NCBI GenBank assembly: GCA_965140405.1
Contig: OZ223208.1
Location: 3,224,001 to 3,288,000, forward strand
Reading direction: 5' to 3'
From: G963556115 sp963666605
GTDB taxonomy: Bacteria; Planctomycetota; SZUA-567
DNA: 64,000 bases
Shown: in pieces, positions 8,518 through 17,641 of the stretch
How positions within the stretch are numbered: position 1 is the stretch's first letter
Layout of the letters: each line of letters begins with the position of its first letter
Notes under the pieces: generated by a model
Database searches by the model: none
The model's input: the letters and a program-made list of their open reading frames with translations, nothing else
What the model was told of the DNA's origin: nothing
Position numbers and translations under genes: made by a program

Positions 8518-9225
8518 TCATATATTTTCTGAATTCACATTACACAGTATTTTATTAAACACATCCTCAAAAGCAACGACGACTACAGGATCAAACTGTG
8601 ACCCCGAACATCTCTTTACCTCCTGTAAAGCTTCTTCAGAAGAAAGCCCCTTATGATACGGCCTATCTGTTGTCATAGCATCAAATGAGTCTGCAACCGC
8701 AATAATTCTTGAATCGAATGGAATGTCAACTCCTTTGATTCCATTAGGATACCCTGTACCCTCGAAACGCTCATGATGATGGAGAATTATTTCAGCAAGA
8801 GAACTCAACGCCTCTACCCTTTGTATTACTTCATAGCCCTTTCTAGAATGCTCCATTACCTCTATGAATTCCTCATTAGTAAGCCTACCTTTTTTGTTTA
8901 ATATATGAGATGGAACCGCAATTTTACCTATATCATGTAAATGCGCTGCAATATGTAACCGTTGATGCTCAGCCTCGCTTCTTTCAAATTTACGTGAAAG
9001 TTGCTCTGCAATAAACGCTACTCGATATGAATGCTTAGCAGTATATTCATCATATAGACCTAATAATAACGTAATCGTATCAACAAGTATATGAATACTA
9101 ACAGTACTGGGAATGTTAAGATATTTTGTCATAAGTGATACCTCATCATAACTCATGACTTTAGTACATGCAGATTTTTCAACAAATTCTCTGAATGAGT
9201 TATATTTACATTTTTTTTCGTCCAT
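8518..9225 (-). CDS. HD-GYP domain phosphodiesterase (cyclic-di-GMP type)
   Basis: Predicted c-di-GMP phosphodiesterase, about 235 aa, consisting of almost only the HD-GYP domain. It has the HD pair in AAHLHDIGKIAVP, the downstream HHHERFEGTGYPNG (with GYP), the VADSFDAMTTDRPYHKG segment and a C-terminal GSQFDPVVV. These are the family's metal and substrate motifs. No receiver, PAS or membrane domain is fused, so its input signal is unknown. I prefer the ATG at 9225 (GAGAG 7 bases upstream) over an in-frame TTG at 9243. It is a single gene between unrelated neighbours. It could regulate surface structures such as the tad pilus, but no link is visible. Confidence 0.88.
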   Translation of the reverse strand: MDEKKCKYNSFREFVEKSACTKVMSYDEVSLMTKYLNIPSTVSIHILVDTITLLLGLYDEYTAKHSYRVAFIAEQLSRKFERSEAEHQRLHIAAHLHDIGKIAVPSHILNKKGRLTNEEFIEVMEHSRKGYEVIQRVEALSSLAEIILHHHERFEGTGYPNGIKGVDIPFDSRIIAVADSFDAMTTDRPYHKGLSSEEALQEVKRCSGSQFDPVVVVAFEDVFNKILCNVNSENI

Positions 9226-9297
9226 TACTATACTCTCGTTCAATATACGCTTGCTTTAATATTACAGTACTATTACTAGGTATTTATTTGACGTGAA

Positions 9298-10113
9298 TCA
9301 GTCAAATCGAAAATGAATCGTTCGACAGGATAATCTACTTCTAATCCAAGGAATTTTATTTATCAAGCCAAACCAAGACCATCTTTTCTTATAATAGTCA
9401 TAATAATTCCATGCATTGAGTAGCATTATCTTTGAACACATCTCTTCAATCATAGTTGGTTTATCAAGAGCCCATTTAAACTCAATAATATCAGAGTTAT
9501 CCCGTTTAAGTGTTTTTACAGAATCATGATGCTTTGCTTTACCAGCCATGAAAGATGGGATAGTGTCAATAATCATTTCAGCTTTTGGAAAATTCTCGCC
9601 AAGTGCTTCTAATATAAACTTCACTCTATCTTTATCAAAATACATAAGGACACCTTCCGCAATAATCATTACAGGAGAGTCATTAGCTTCAATTTCAGCT
9701 ATCCATGACAAATCGAAAATAGACTTATCTATAAATTTATTCCGATTGCTCTCATTAAAAAATCTCCTTCTTATTGCAATTGACTCAGTAAGGTCAATAT
9801 CATACCAGTATCTCAGTCCTTTACAGTTTAAACGTTCAAAACGTGTATCCAAACCAGCACCAATGTTTATTATCACCCCTTCAGATTTTCTTGATATAAA
9901 GTCACTTACAGCATCATCAATAAGCTTTGTTCTTATTGCAACACCAAGTTGACTCAACCATGATTTTTTAAATTTTGAAAAATCATAATCAATCATATTG
10001 ATTAGTTCTAGCGACTTTTTGTCAACAAAGATAGGGGCTTCTTTCTTTGCTTCTTCAGCTTTGGCCCAAAGTGTAATCAACATTGTTTCTGGTATTCCAG
10101 ACAACTTACTCAT
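9298..10113 (-). CDS. Class I SAM-dependent methyltransferase, LCMT/TcmP-like
   Basis: Methyltransferase of 271 aa related to the leucine-carboxyl-methyltransferase/TcmP family. It has an N-terminal helical part with AIRTKLIDDAV, the SAM-binding motif IINIGAGLDTRFERL (about residues 79-93), the acidic YDIDLTE motif and the family's MIIAEGVLMYF. The substrate is unknown; family members methylate small molecules or carboxyl groups. An RBS (GGAGG) lies 9 bases before the ATG. It is transcribed in the same direction as the O-methyltransferase-like gene about 230 bp upstream, so both may act on one product. Confidence 0.85.
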   Translation of the reverse strand: MSKLSGIPETMLITLWAKAEEAKKEAPIFVDKKSLELINMIDYDFSKFKKSWLSQLGVAIRTKLIDDAVSDFISRKSEGVIINIGAGLDTRFERLNCKGLRYWYDIDLTESIAIRRRFFNESNRNKFIDKSIFDLSWIAEIEANDSPVMIIAEGVLMYFDKDRVKFILEALGENFPKAEMIIDTIPSFMAGKAKHHDSVKTLKRDNSDIIEFKWALDKPTMIEEMCSKIMLLNAWNYYDYYKKRWSWFGLINKIPWIRSRLSCRTIHFRFD

Positions 10114-10341
10114 AAACCAGCCTCCTCTACATAAAACTTGGTAGTACTAATAAAATACAATTTCTCATGCTATAATGGAAGTTTTATAAGCATTAAACAC
10201 ATATTTACACCGCCCTTAAATTTAGGCAGACCAGAATAACTATCAATATTCCGACGCATCACCGTTACATATTCATTGCCTAACCGCACAAACTGTCTTC
10301 AGACTCTCATAATACTTTGTCTGCATATAAAAGCATAAGAA

Positions 10342-11370
10342 CTATTTTCTGCCAAGAGTAATTTCTATAGGGCCATGCGCCTCAAGTGGTATTGAATTTT
10401 CAGTATGTCTAGCTGTTGAAGTAAAGCCTACTTCAAGCATAGCGTGAGCAATTTCACCTTTCGTAAACTCCATCGACATACCCTGCAAGCTTGTTGGCAG
10501 CCAACTAAGAACTGTACCTGAAGGCGCAGTCTTGTCACTGTCCATACCATCAGAGCATACCATACATATACCTCCTGGATTCAGCGAATCATAAACCTTC
10601 TTAAGGATTACCCCAACATTATCACGATAGAAATTCAAAGTATAATTTGCAATCACAAAGTCATACCCACTCCCTATAGGATCATTCATATAATCCCCTC
10701 GCATTACGGTAACTCTTTCATTAAGACCATACTCTTCAATTACCTCCTCAGCTACATCACATACTGCGGGTTGATCAAATAATACACAATCAAGATAATT
10801 ATGTTGTATAGCAATAGCAATTCCAACAATTCCTGGACCAGCACCCAGATCTAATATTTTAGAAAACCTTGAAAACTCTGGTAGCTCAGCAACCATTTCA
10901 GCAATTGCCCCAGCCCTTGCGCAGCGAGTGTGATTGAGGCTTGCATAAGCACCTTTCTTCCATATTTTATCATCGGATATTTTAACTGGTGGCGGAGCAC
11001 CATTCTTTACTAACTCCATCATTCCATCGTTCAGCATGGGTTCATTCCATTTTGACATAAAGAGAAATGATTCGCCAAGAGATGTCTCTTTTCCCGTGGT
11101 CCAACAATCCTCAGCAGAAGGAGTATTCTGATATTTACCATCTTTTTTAACAAGACATCCCAGAGCAACAAGGCTATTCAAAACTAGTTCTGTATTTACT
11201 GGATCTGTTGCAAGCTTAGTACTAACATCCATTGCCGACACAAATGAAGATAAACAATCAAATATTTTAAGTTCAATAGCAGTCTTCATAAGCTGCCATT
11301 TTATAATGTCGTGCGGAAGCTCAAAGAGATATGAAGTACTCAAGTCAGGCGTTGGTAATTTTTTACCCAT
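10342..11370 (-). CDS. SAM-dependent O-methyltransferase with N-terminal dimerisation domain
   Basis: About 342 aa. The N-terminal winged-helix/dimerisation part resembles plant-type O-methyltransferases (ELKIFDCLSS, NSLVALGCLVKKDGKY). The C-terminal Rossmann fold has ILDLGAGPGIVGIAI (SAM motif I, around residue 175) and SLNPGGICMV. I chose the ATG at 11370 because GGAG precedes it by 8 bases; a TTG at 11397 is less likely. It starts only 92 bp after the last feo-cluster gene on the same strand, so it may be co-transcribed with iron uptake. The substrate cannot be read from the sequence; a metallophore or redox cofactor would be a guess. Confidence 0.85.
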   Translation of the reverse strand: MGKKLPTPDLSTSYLFELPHDIIKWQLMKTAIELKIFDCLSSFVSAMDVSTKLATDPVNTELVLNSLVALGCLVKKDGKYQNTPSAEDCWTTGKETSLGESFLFMSKWNEPMLNDGMMELVKNGAPPPVKISDDKIWKKGAYASLNHTRCARAGAIAEMVAELPEFSRFSKILDLGAGPGIVGIAIAIQHNYLDCVLFDQPAVCDVAEEVIEEYGLNERVTVMRGDYMNDPIGSGYDFVIANYTLNFYRDNVGVILKKVYDSLNPGGICMVCSDGMDSDKTAPSGTVLSWLPTSLQGMSMEFTKGEIAHAMLEVGFTSTARHTENSIPLEAHGPIEITLGRK

Positions 11371-11399
11371 AATAATTTCTCCATTATTACAAGACAAAT

Positions 11400-11439
11400 G
11401 GTATAGTTGACTTCAAAACATATTGAACTCAACTATACC
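11400..11439 (-). repeat. Intercistronic hairpin between DUF4198 and methyltransferase genes
   Basis: Arms at 11400-11416 and 11423-11439 form a 17-bp stem with one C/G mismatch and a 6-base loop. It lies 23 bases after the DUF4198 stop and 30 bases before the methyltransferase start. On the minus strand it is followed by ATTTGTCTTG rather than a clear T-run. It could stabilise the upstream mRNA end, attenuate read-through, or act as a weak terminator. Confidence 0.55.
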
Positions 11440-11461
11440 TCTACACATGGCGCGCAGATTC

Positions 11462-12325
11462 CTATTTTTTCATATCGTATGCATAAGCCCAGATGACCGC
11501 ATCCAATGATAGCGGTTTTCCCTTGTACTCAAGGTCACCACCAGCACCCAGTGCAGCAAATCCCCACCATCCAGACTTAGGAAGTGCATAAGAAAACTCA
11601 CCATTCTCATTAGCTAATATTGTCTGGCACTCACAAGCATCATTCGGAGCTGTTGCTGCTGCCTCCTTTTCGAACTTACTGTTCTTCATATCAATCTTAT
11701 GATTTGCAAACTCTACCTCAATTTCAGCAAATGGCACAGGGACGTATGACTTACTAGTTTCATCCCACTTCTGTACTACCCCGCGAAAGACATTACCAGT
11801 CCATAAAGCGTAAGGACGTACCAAAGGTTTTATCTGTACAGGAAGGCCAGCAACATCTTCAAATACACAGGTCATTGCTCCACCTTTATTGAGTATAACC
11901 TTTGTTACCTGCTCGATGTATGCATCTTCACTCGCTTCATAGTACGGACCTGGGTCGCAGAAAAACACAAAATCTCCCATACCTTTAGCTTTGTATTTTA
12001 GATCATAACCTGTACCAGAATTTTCCAAACTGGTAAAAGTCATCTGCTTTAGATCAGGGAGCAGATCTGTAATAACTGGCTCACTCTCTCCCTTCTGAGT
12101 CATTACTCCAAACTTTAGAGGAGTCTTACCTTGACCGTCTTGGTCAGCACCCATATTCATTGTATGTCCTGCCGCAAATGGATGCGTAAAAACAAGCTTT
12201 AGAGGAAGATTGCTAGAGGAGAAAACTCCCTCTGGTGAATAAATCATCTGAAAGTGCGCAAAACTCACAGAGCACAAGAGAGCAAAAGCTGTTAGTCCAA
12301 CAAACACTTTACGAAAACTACTCAT
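11462..12325 (-). CDS. DUF4198 exported protein, copy 1 (metal-uptake accessory)
   Basis: Exported protein of 287 aa. The signal peptide ends SVSFA|HFQ, so the mature chain is predicted to begin with His24, a possible metal ligand. It has the DUF4198/NikM-like pattern: early LPLKLVFTHPF, GDFVFFCDPGPYYE, VQIKPLVRPYALWTGNVFRG and a Gly/Trp-rich SYALPKSGWWGFAAL near the end. It is a close paralogue of the next gene upstream. DUF4198 proteins are known near nickel/cobalt and iron transporters; here, downstream of feoB, a periplasmic Fe(II)-handling role is likely but inferred. RBS AAAAGGAG. It is the last gene of the feo cluster proper. Confidence 0.82.
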   Translation of the reverse strand: MSSFRKVFVGLTAFALLCSVSFAHFQMIYSPEGVFSSSNLPLKLVFTHPFAAGHTMNMGADQDGQGKTPLKFGVMTQKGESEPVITDLLPDLKQMTFTSLENSGTGYDLKYKAKGMGDFVFFCDPGPYYEASEDAYIEQVTKVILNKGGAMTCVFEDVAGLPVQIKPLVRPYALWTGNVFRGVVQKWDETSKSYVPVPFAEIEVEFANHKIDMKNSKFEKEAAATAPNDACECQTILANENGEFSYALPKSGWWGFAALGAGGDLEYKGKPLSLDAVIWAYAYDMKK

Positions 12326-12406
12326 ATTAACACTCCTTTTCTATTAAATTACAATACTAGCCAAAAAAACGTATAAACGTTTAACATTAATTTTCTTTAA
12401 CTACAT

Positions 12407-13273
12407 CTATTTTTTCATATCGTATGCATACGTCCAAATTGACGCGCAAAGGTATAGCGGCTTACCTTTATATTTATAATCTCCACCAACACCTATGAGC
12501 GCAGAGAATCCCCACCAGCCTGAATGTGGGAGTGCATATGAAAACTCTCCCTTATCATTAGCCAGTATTGTTTGACCCGTACAAGCATCATTTGGTGAGC
12601 TTATAGCTGCAGCCTCATCAAACTTATTATTTTTCATATCAACCTTGTGATTAACAAACTCTGCATTAATTTTAGCAAATGGTACAGGCACATAAGATTT
12701 TGATGCCTCATCCCACTTCTCTACAACACCTCGGAAGACATTACCTGTCCACAACGCATAAGGACGAACAAGCGGCTTGATCTGCACAGTAAGTCCAGGT
12801 ACATCTTCAAACACACAGCTCATAGCTCCTCCCTTATTGAAGACAACCTTTGTTACCTGCTCAATGTATGCATCTACACTTTCTTCATAGTATGGAGTTG
12901 GGTCGCAGAAGAATACAAAATCACCCATCCCTTTTGCTTTATAATTTATCTCATACCCAGCACCAGAATTCTCAAGACTCGTAAATGTTATTGGCTTGAG
13001 TTCAGGTAGTAAATCTTTTACAACAGGTTCGTTATCACCTTTTTGAGTCATAACTCCAAATTTTAGAGGAACTCTACATTGACCGTCTTCATCGGCTCCC
13101 ATATTCATAGTACGCCCTGCGACAAATGGATGTGTAAACACAAGTTTCAAAGGAAGATTACTTGAAGAGAAAACTCCTTCTGGTGAATAAACCATCTGAA
13201 AGTGTGCAAAACTCACAGAGCATAAAAAAGCAAAAACCGCCAGCCCAACAAACACTTTACGAAAACTACTCAT
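12407..13273 (-). CDS. DUF4198 exported protein, copy 2
   Basis: 288 aa, a tandem paralogue of the downstream copy with the same length and motifs (LPLKLVFTHPF, GDFVFFCDPTPYYEE, VQIKPLVRPYALWTGNVFRG, SYALPHSGWWGFSAL). Signal peptide cleavage at SVSFA|HFQ again leaves an N-terminal histidine (His24). By eye about three quarters of residues are shared, most divergence being in the middle and near the C-terminus, so duplication was followed by some specialisation. Gap to the next copy is 81 bp. It probably works with the FeoB transporter on periplasmic metal delivery; this is inferred from context. Confidence 0.82.
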   Translation of the reverse strand: MSSFRKVFVGLAVFAFLCSVSFAHFQMVYSPEGVFSSSNLPLKLVFTHPFVAGRTMNMGADEDGQCRVPLKFGVMTQKGDNEPVVKDLLPELKPITFTSLENSGAGYEINYKAKGMGDFVFFCDPTPYYEESVDAYIEQVTKVVFNKGGAMSCVFEDVPGLTVQIKPLVRPYALWTGNVFRGVVEKWDEASKSYVPVPFAKINAEFVNHKVDMKNNKFDEAAAISSPNDACTGQTILANDKGEFSYALPHSGWWGFSALIGVGGDYKYKGKPLYLCASIWTYAYDMKK

Positions 13274-13328
13274 AACAGCACTCCTTTTCTTCTAAGTTAA
13301 AAACTGCTATACAAGAACATACTTCACT

Positions 13329-13940
13329 CTACTTTTTTGATTTCGAAATACTGTATCCAATCCAAAACGAACATAAAGACAACAAGAAAGCCACAAATAC
13401 CGCAACAATTATATTAGTAGTAATCATCATCTTTAGTGCCATATTAAAGCCAAGACTTGTCTCTTGCGTCACTTGTGGCACTTGCGGCGCGCTTACTACG
13501 GGTTGAACAGCTTGATGTGATGTTGGCTGAGGAGGAGGAGCAACAGGAGTCACTTTTGCAGTAGAAGCTTCTTCTTTAGCAGGAGCTTCTTTTTTAGCAG
13601 GGGTTTCTTCTTCAGCAGTAACCACCTGATCACTAAAAGGGCCATCAATAGTCACGACATGGCCTTCTCCAGCTGAAAATGTCACGGTATAGGGTACAGC
13701 AGGCATACCAACATCAACCGAGCTCTCATCAGGTACTTTGAGTTCATTGAGAACTTCACCACTCTTATCTTTCAAGATGATATCATGCCCTGCCCCCGAT
13801 GAACCATCTGAGAAGCCGACCTCGATGTAAATGGTACCATCTTCATTATCATCAACAGATAGAAGTGGCTTATGTGCCAGTGCTGAAGCGCAGCAAAAGA
13901 CTGCAACCAGTAGACATGCTTTAAGCTTAAAGAGTTTCAT
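13329..13940 (-). CDS. Exported membrane-anchored protein with predicted N-terminal His and C-terminal TM helix
   Basis: 203 aa with three parts. A signal peptide ends SALA|HKP, giving a mature N-terminal His23. A small beta-rich domain (~23-105) has GFSDGSSGAGHDI and VVTIDGPF. An Ala/Pro/Glu/Lys-rich linker (~108-155) leads to a C-terminal membrane helix (~175-198) with a KSKK tail. The layout, a domain on a flexible tether facing the periplasm, suits a metal-capturing or relay protein for the FeoB encoded immediately upstream (29-bp gap). I do not recognise the exact family; the small domain resembles DUF4198/NikL-type modules. Confidence 0.75.
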   Translation of the reverse strand: MKLFKLKACLLVAVFCCASALAHKPLLSVDDNEDGTIYIEVGFSDGSSGAGHDIILKDKSGEVLNELKVPDESSVDVGMPAVPYTVTFSAGEGHVVTIDGPFSDQVVTAEEETPAKKEAPAKEEASTAKVTPVAPPPQPTSHQAVQPVVSAPQVPQVTQETSLGFNMALKMMITTNIIVAVFVAFLLSLCSFWIGYSISKSKK

Positions 13941-13969
13941 TTTTTACCTTTCATAAAAAATATTATTAG

Positions 13970-16432
13970 TTATGCTGTTAAATATTGACCAATTTGAAAT
14001 ACCAGAGTAGCAAGGATAAAGCCAAAGACAATTGGATAGGTCATTGCAAAGAGTGCATACTTCCATGATGCTGTCTCATTTTTAATTACAATGATTGTTG
14101 CTAGACACGGCGGAAATAATGCTATAAAAATAATAATTGCCAACTTGTGCCATACAGTCCATGCTGTCTCAGTATTTGCTACAGACTGCGACAAATTTTG
14201 AGTACTATGCTTACTTCCTAATGGCTTATCATCAACACTATAAAGCGTTCCAAGTGTCCCAACAAGACTCTCTTTAGCTGCAAACGAAGCAATAATCGCA
14301 ATATTCATCCTCCAGTTAAACCCTGCAACCTGACTTATAGGCTCGAGTCCATGACCTACAATGCCTGCAAAGCTATCATTAATTTGCATCTTCCTTCGCT
14401 CGATTCGAAGTTTTGTAATCGAATTTTTATAATCCTTCAAGGCTTTTGCAAAGCGCTTAGCTTGCTTATCAACCGTACCATCAGGGAGCTTTCCTTTATT
14501 TGCAACAAGCATCATCATGTGTGCATGCTCAGCTGGAATGCTCGCTTCTAGTTCAATAGATTTTCCAGATTTAATAATTTTACCAAGGTCTATAATCTGC
14601 CCAAGGCTCTCAACATTAGCAATTTCTGCATATGAGGTATTTTTTATTCCAGAATCGTCGATCAAAGTCTTCTGAGCTTCATGTAGACTCTGGTCAAACC
14701 TTGCCTCATTTTCAAACCCTATACCTGGAAAAGTTACGAAGAACCAAACACCAATCTGAACGACAGCAACCACAGTTACAATTTTCTGTAAAAATACCAA
14801 TACACGCTCAATAGCTCGTCTAAGAACACCAGAAATTGTAGGCAGGTGATATGCGGGTAATTCCATCACAAAAGGAGCAGATTCGCCTTTAACAATTGTT
14901 TTACTAAATAGCTTTGCAATAAGTAAAGCCAGCACAAAGGTAAACACAGAGATACCAAAAAGAGTCAATCCTTGATAACCGACAACTTTTATATCCCTTA
15001 TATATAGACCAGAAGTCGCTGGTATTAGAAGGCCAACCATCAAGACAAAGAACGGGAGCTTTGCCAAACAGTTCATCAGTGGCATAATCAGAATTGTAAG
15101 AAGTCTTGCCTTCTCATCCTTCATTGCTCTTGTAGCTATTACCCCTGGTACAGCGCACCCGCCAACAACAACTCCTCCAAGAATCATGGGGAGCACAGAC
15201 TGACCATGCAGACCAAAATACCGGAGAATTCTATCTAGGATAAATGCAACACGGGCCATATACCCTGAATCTTCCATAATGGCAAGAAGAGCAAAAAGCA
15301 CAAAGAATAATGGTACATAATAGAGGATTGCGACAATACCGCCAACCAAGCCATCGACAAGAAGCGAGCCAAATAAATCCTTACGAATCGGATCCGTTGA
15401 TTGGAATAACTCAGCCGCCCATACCTTCAATTGTCCAATATATGGAAATAGTGCGTCAGATGCCTGAGTACCAAATCCCATGGCTATCTGATAAAAGAGG
15501 TACAATACTATAGCCAGACATATTGGGGCGAATACCCTGTGCAAAACAACAGAATCAATTTTATCAGTAAGAGTCCGCCTAGATTTATTCGGCCGAACCA
15601 CACACTTATCCATAACAGTAGCAGAACGTTTATAGCGAGAAACAGCGATAATCTTTTCTGGTGATCTGCCACTATCACCATCACTCATCTCCTTACGTGC
15701 TGTCTCAGCAAATTCGAGAGCTTGTGTGCTCACACCGTCTGCACCGTGAAGCGTTAGAAGTCTCTTGGCCTCATTATCATTCTCAAGAATTTTAACAGAG
15801 AGCCAGTAAACTGGAAAATCATCTACCAGATGTTTGCTTTGAGAAATAATGGCAGAAAGTTTTGCAACTGCAGTATTAAATATTTTTCCATAATCGAGCT
15901 TAAAGGCAGAATTTATACCAACTCCTGCATCTAATCCACGATTTATAGCATTCTTCAGTTCGACCCCACCCTTACCAGATTTTGCACTCAAAAGTATGAC
16001 CTCTACCCCAAGTTCATATGAAAGCTTTTCTGAGTCAATCTTTATACCACGCCTCTGAGCGACATCAATCATATTCACACACAAGAGGAATGGTCTCTGC
16101 ATTTCTAATAATTGAAAAACCAGATACATATGTCTTTCGAGATTTGAGCCATCAACAACCACAACAACCAAATCAGGTTTTTCAAGTAGAATAAAGTCTC
16201 GGGCAACCCTCTCTTCCTGAGTATATGAAGTGAGACTATAGGTACCCGGCAGATCAATTACTTCTACCTTTTTACCATTATGTTTATACCTTCCGGCCTT
16301 CTTCTCAACCGTTACTCCTGGATAATTAGCAACATGCTGTCTTGCGCCAGTAATCAGATTAAAAACAGTAGACTTCCCACAATTCGGCTGTCCAGCCAGA
16401 GCAATAAGCTTTGATTCCTTTATATCACTCAT
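13970..16432 (-). CDS. feoB: Ferrous iron transporter FeoB
   Basis: Inner-membrane Fe(II) importer, 820 aa. The N-terminal G-domain has G1 GQPNCGKS (14-21), G3 DLPG (60-63), G4 NMID (120-123) and a G5-like SAK near 150. The membrane half has Gate motifs, including GGCAVPGVIATR and, near the C-terminus, IASFAAKESLVGTLGTLYS. A soluble insert rich in Lys/Ala (roughly 560-680) separates the last helices. It is translationally coupled to feoA: its ATG overlaps the feoA TGA by four bases. The downstream exported proteins probably feed or protect periplasmic iron. This is a full-length, intact gene. Confidence 0.97.
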   Translation of the reverse strand: MSDIKESKLIALAGQPNCGKSTVFNLITGARQHVANYPGVTVEKKAGRYKHNGKKVEVIDLPGTYSLTSYTQEERVARDFILLEKPDLVVVVVDGSNLERHMYLVFQLLEMQRPFLLCVNMIDVAQRRGIKIDSEKLSYELGVEVILLSAKSGKGGVELKNAINRGLDAGVGINSAFKLDYGKIFNTAVAKLSAIISQSKHLVDDFPVYWLSVKILENDNEAKRLLTLHGADGVSTQALEFAETARKEMSDGDSGRSPEKIIAVSRYKRSATVMDKCVVRPNKSRRTLTDKIDSVVLHRVFAPICLAIVLYLFYQIAMGFGTQASDALFPYIGQLKVWAAELFQSTDPIRKDLFGSLLVDGLVGGIVAILYYVPLFFVLFALLAIMEDSGYMARVAFILDRILRYFGLHGQSVLPMILGGVVVGGCAVPGVIATRAMKDEKARLLTILIMPLMNCLAKLPFFVLMVGLLIPATSGLYIRDIKVVGYQGLTLFGISVFTFVLALLIAKLFSKTIVKGESAPFVMELPAYHLPTISGVLRRAIERVLVFLQKIVTVVAVVQIGVWFFVTFPGIGFENEARFDQSLHEAQKTLIDDSGIKNTSYAEIANVESLGQIIDLGKIIKSGKSIELEASIPAEHAHMMMLVANKGKLPDGTVDKQAKRFAKALKDYKNSITKLRIERRKMQINDSFAGIVGHGLEPISQVAGFNWRMNIAIIASFAAKESLVGTLGTLYSVDDKPLGSKHSTQNLSQSVANTETAWTVWHKLAIIIFIALFPPCLATIIVIKNETASWKYALFAMTYPIVFGFILATLVFQIGQYLTA

Positions 16433-16653
16433 ACCAACTCAACCTCCACACCCTTCGCCTCATCCAACCTCAGAGCAATCCTATACCCTCTAACTAAAAG
16501 GTCGATTGGATCGAGCAAAGGAGCATTACGAATAACACTCACCTCTGTCCCCTCAACAAATCCCATATCTAGTAATCTCTGCAATACCTCTCCTTCACAA
16601 TGGACATTAATAATTACAGCTTTTTGCCCAGTCTTCAAATTGCTCAATATCAT
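16429..16653 (-). CDS. feoA: FeoA-domain protein (coupled to feoB)
   Basis: Small cytoplasmic SH3-like protein, about 74 aa, that regulates or assists FeoB. Typical FeoA features are an early LKTGQKAVI, LQRLLDMGFVEGTEVSVIRNAPLLDPIDLLVRGYRIALR and a C-terminal VEVEL. I prefer the ATG at 16653, with GGAAGG about 8 bases upstream, to a TTG at 16674. It overlaps feoB by four bases (ATGA). Confidence 0.93.
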   Translation of the reverse strand: MILSNLKTGQKAVIINVHCEGEVLQRLLDMGFVEGTEVSVIRNAPLLDPIDLLVRGYRIALRLDEAKGVEVELV

Positions 16654-16778
16654 ATCCAACCCTTCCGACCACAATTAAACAAAACCAACAATATTCACCA
16701 CAATCAACTGTTTTAGACAAGACTAACTACCTCTTTAAAATTTTTTGCTAGATAACATGCCTTGTATCAACAGCGCGA

Positions 16779-16997
16779 CTAAGCTAAAATCACCTTTTTA
16801 GCCATTCCACACCCTAGAGCTATTCTTGAATCGTTAGCACCAACCAGTATCCCGCCTCCAGCGCTTCCCCCAATTACTTCTACCTCACAACCAATATACA
16901 GCCCCATGCTAGTAATTCGTTGCTGAAACTCACTTCCCCCTTCAAAAGCCAGTATAATTCTCTTCTCTCCCTTTATTAAATTTGCTAATGTAATCAT
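16779..16997 (-). CDS. feoA: Second FeoA-domain protein
   Basis: About 72 aa starting at the ATG at 16997, supported by a GAGG 6 bases upstream; an ATG at 17027 in frame has weaker support. It keeps the FeoA pattern (FQQRITSMGLYIGCEVEVIGGSAGGG, then a NDSRIALGCGMAKKV end) but is clearly diverged from the other copy. Tandem feoA genes ahead of feoB are common in anaerobes. It is the first gene of the cluster and follows a strong candidate promoter. Confidence 0.9.
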   Translation of the reverse strand: MITLANLIKGEKRIILAFEGGSEFQQRITSMGLYIGCEVEVIGGSAGGGILVGANDSRIALGCGMAKKVILA

Positions 16998-17125
16998 CTT
17001 TGTCCTCTTATAAATATGATCAAACAAATTATCATTTGAATAAACCTCAGCACAATGCTTGTACCAAAGCCATTCTTAAGTACAGCCCTCTAGTTACACC
17101 AAAGAAACTAATTTAAACCAATCTT

Positions 17126-17147
17126 AATTTGTTAGCGTTAACTAATT
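17126..17147. promoter_or_regulatory. Near-palindromic operator candidate for the feo cluster
   Basis: The 22-bp sequence at 17126-17147 pairs outward from a central GCGT with arms AATTTGTTA and TAACTAATT, with one mismatch in nine. It starts at the -10 box of the promoter described next and covers the expected transcript start, a classic repressor position. The minus-strand core TTAGTTAACGCTAAC resembles DtxR/IdeR-type iron boxes more than a Fur box. The regulator is inferred. Confidence 0.45.
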
Positions 17148-17173
17148 TATATAACAATTATTCTATATGTCAA
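17146..17173 (-). promoter_or_regulatory. Sigma-70-type promoter of the feo cluster
   Basis: On the minus strand a perfect TTGACA (17168-17173) and TATAAA (17146-17151) are 16 bases apart. Transcription would start near 17139, leaving a leader of about 140 bases before the first feoA. Confidence 0.55.
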
Positions 17174-17641
17174 TATATTTTTAGCAAACACCAATAAAGC
17201 GACCCTGTATGTGCATTTCAAAATAGCACGATACTTTAAACATCTAACGATACATAATAACAAATCACAACGCATATATACACTGCATACTAGTATTTTT
17301 AACTACTTCTAATCAGTAAGCACAATAACAAAGCGAAATAAAAAAAACAGGACATAACGTATATTTTTTTTTAGTTTATAATAACAAAAAAAAACTTGTA
17401 TGCAAAATATTCTCATTCAACTATTACTATACTAAATCAATAGTTTTCCACAAATAAACTTGATTTGCACTTAAAAACTTCACTATAGCTGCGAATCTTT
17501 TCTGCTGTAATTAGCAAAATAACTCAAATATTCTCACTAATTATAAACATAAGAAAGATGGATTTTACCGGTAATATTTAGGGACAAATGGATTACGACT
17601 GAGAAAGAATTTTACTGTTACTTTTAATGCAAACGTATCTC

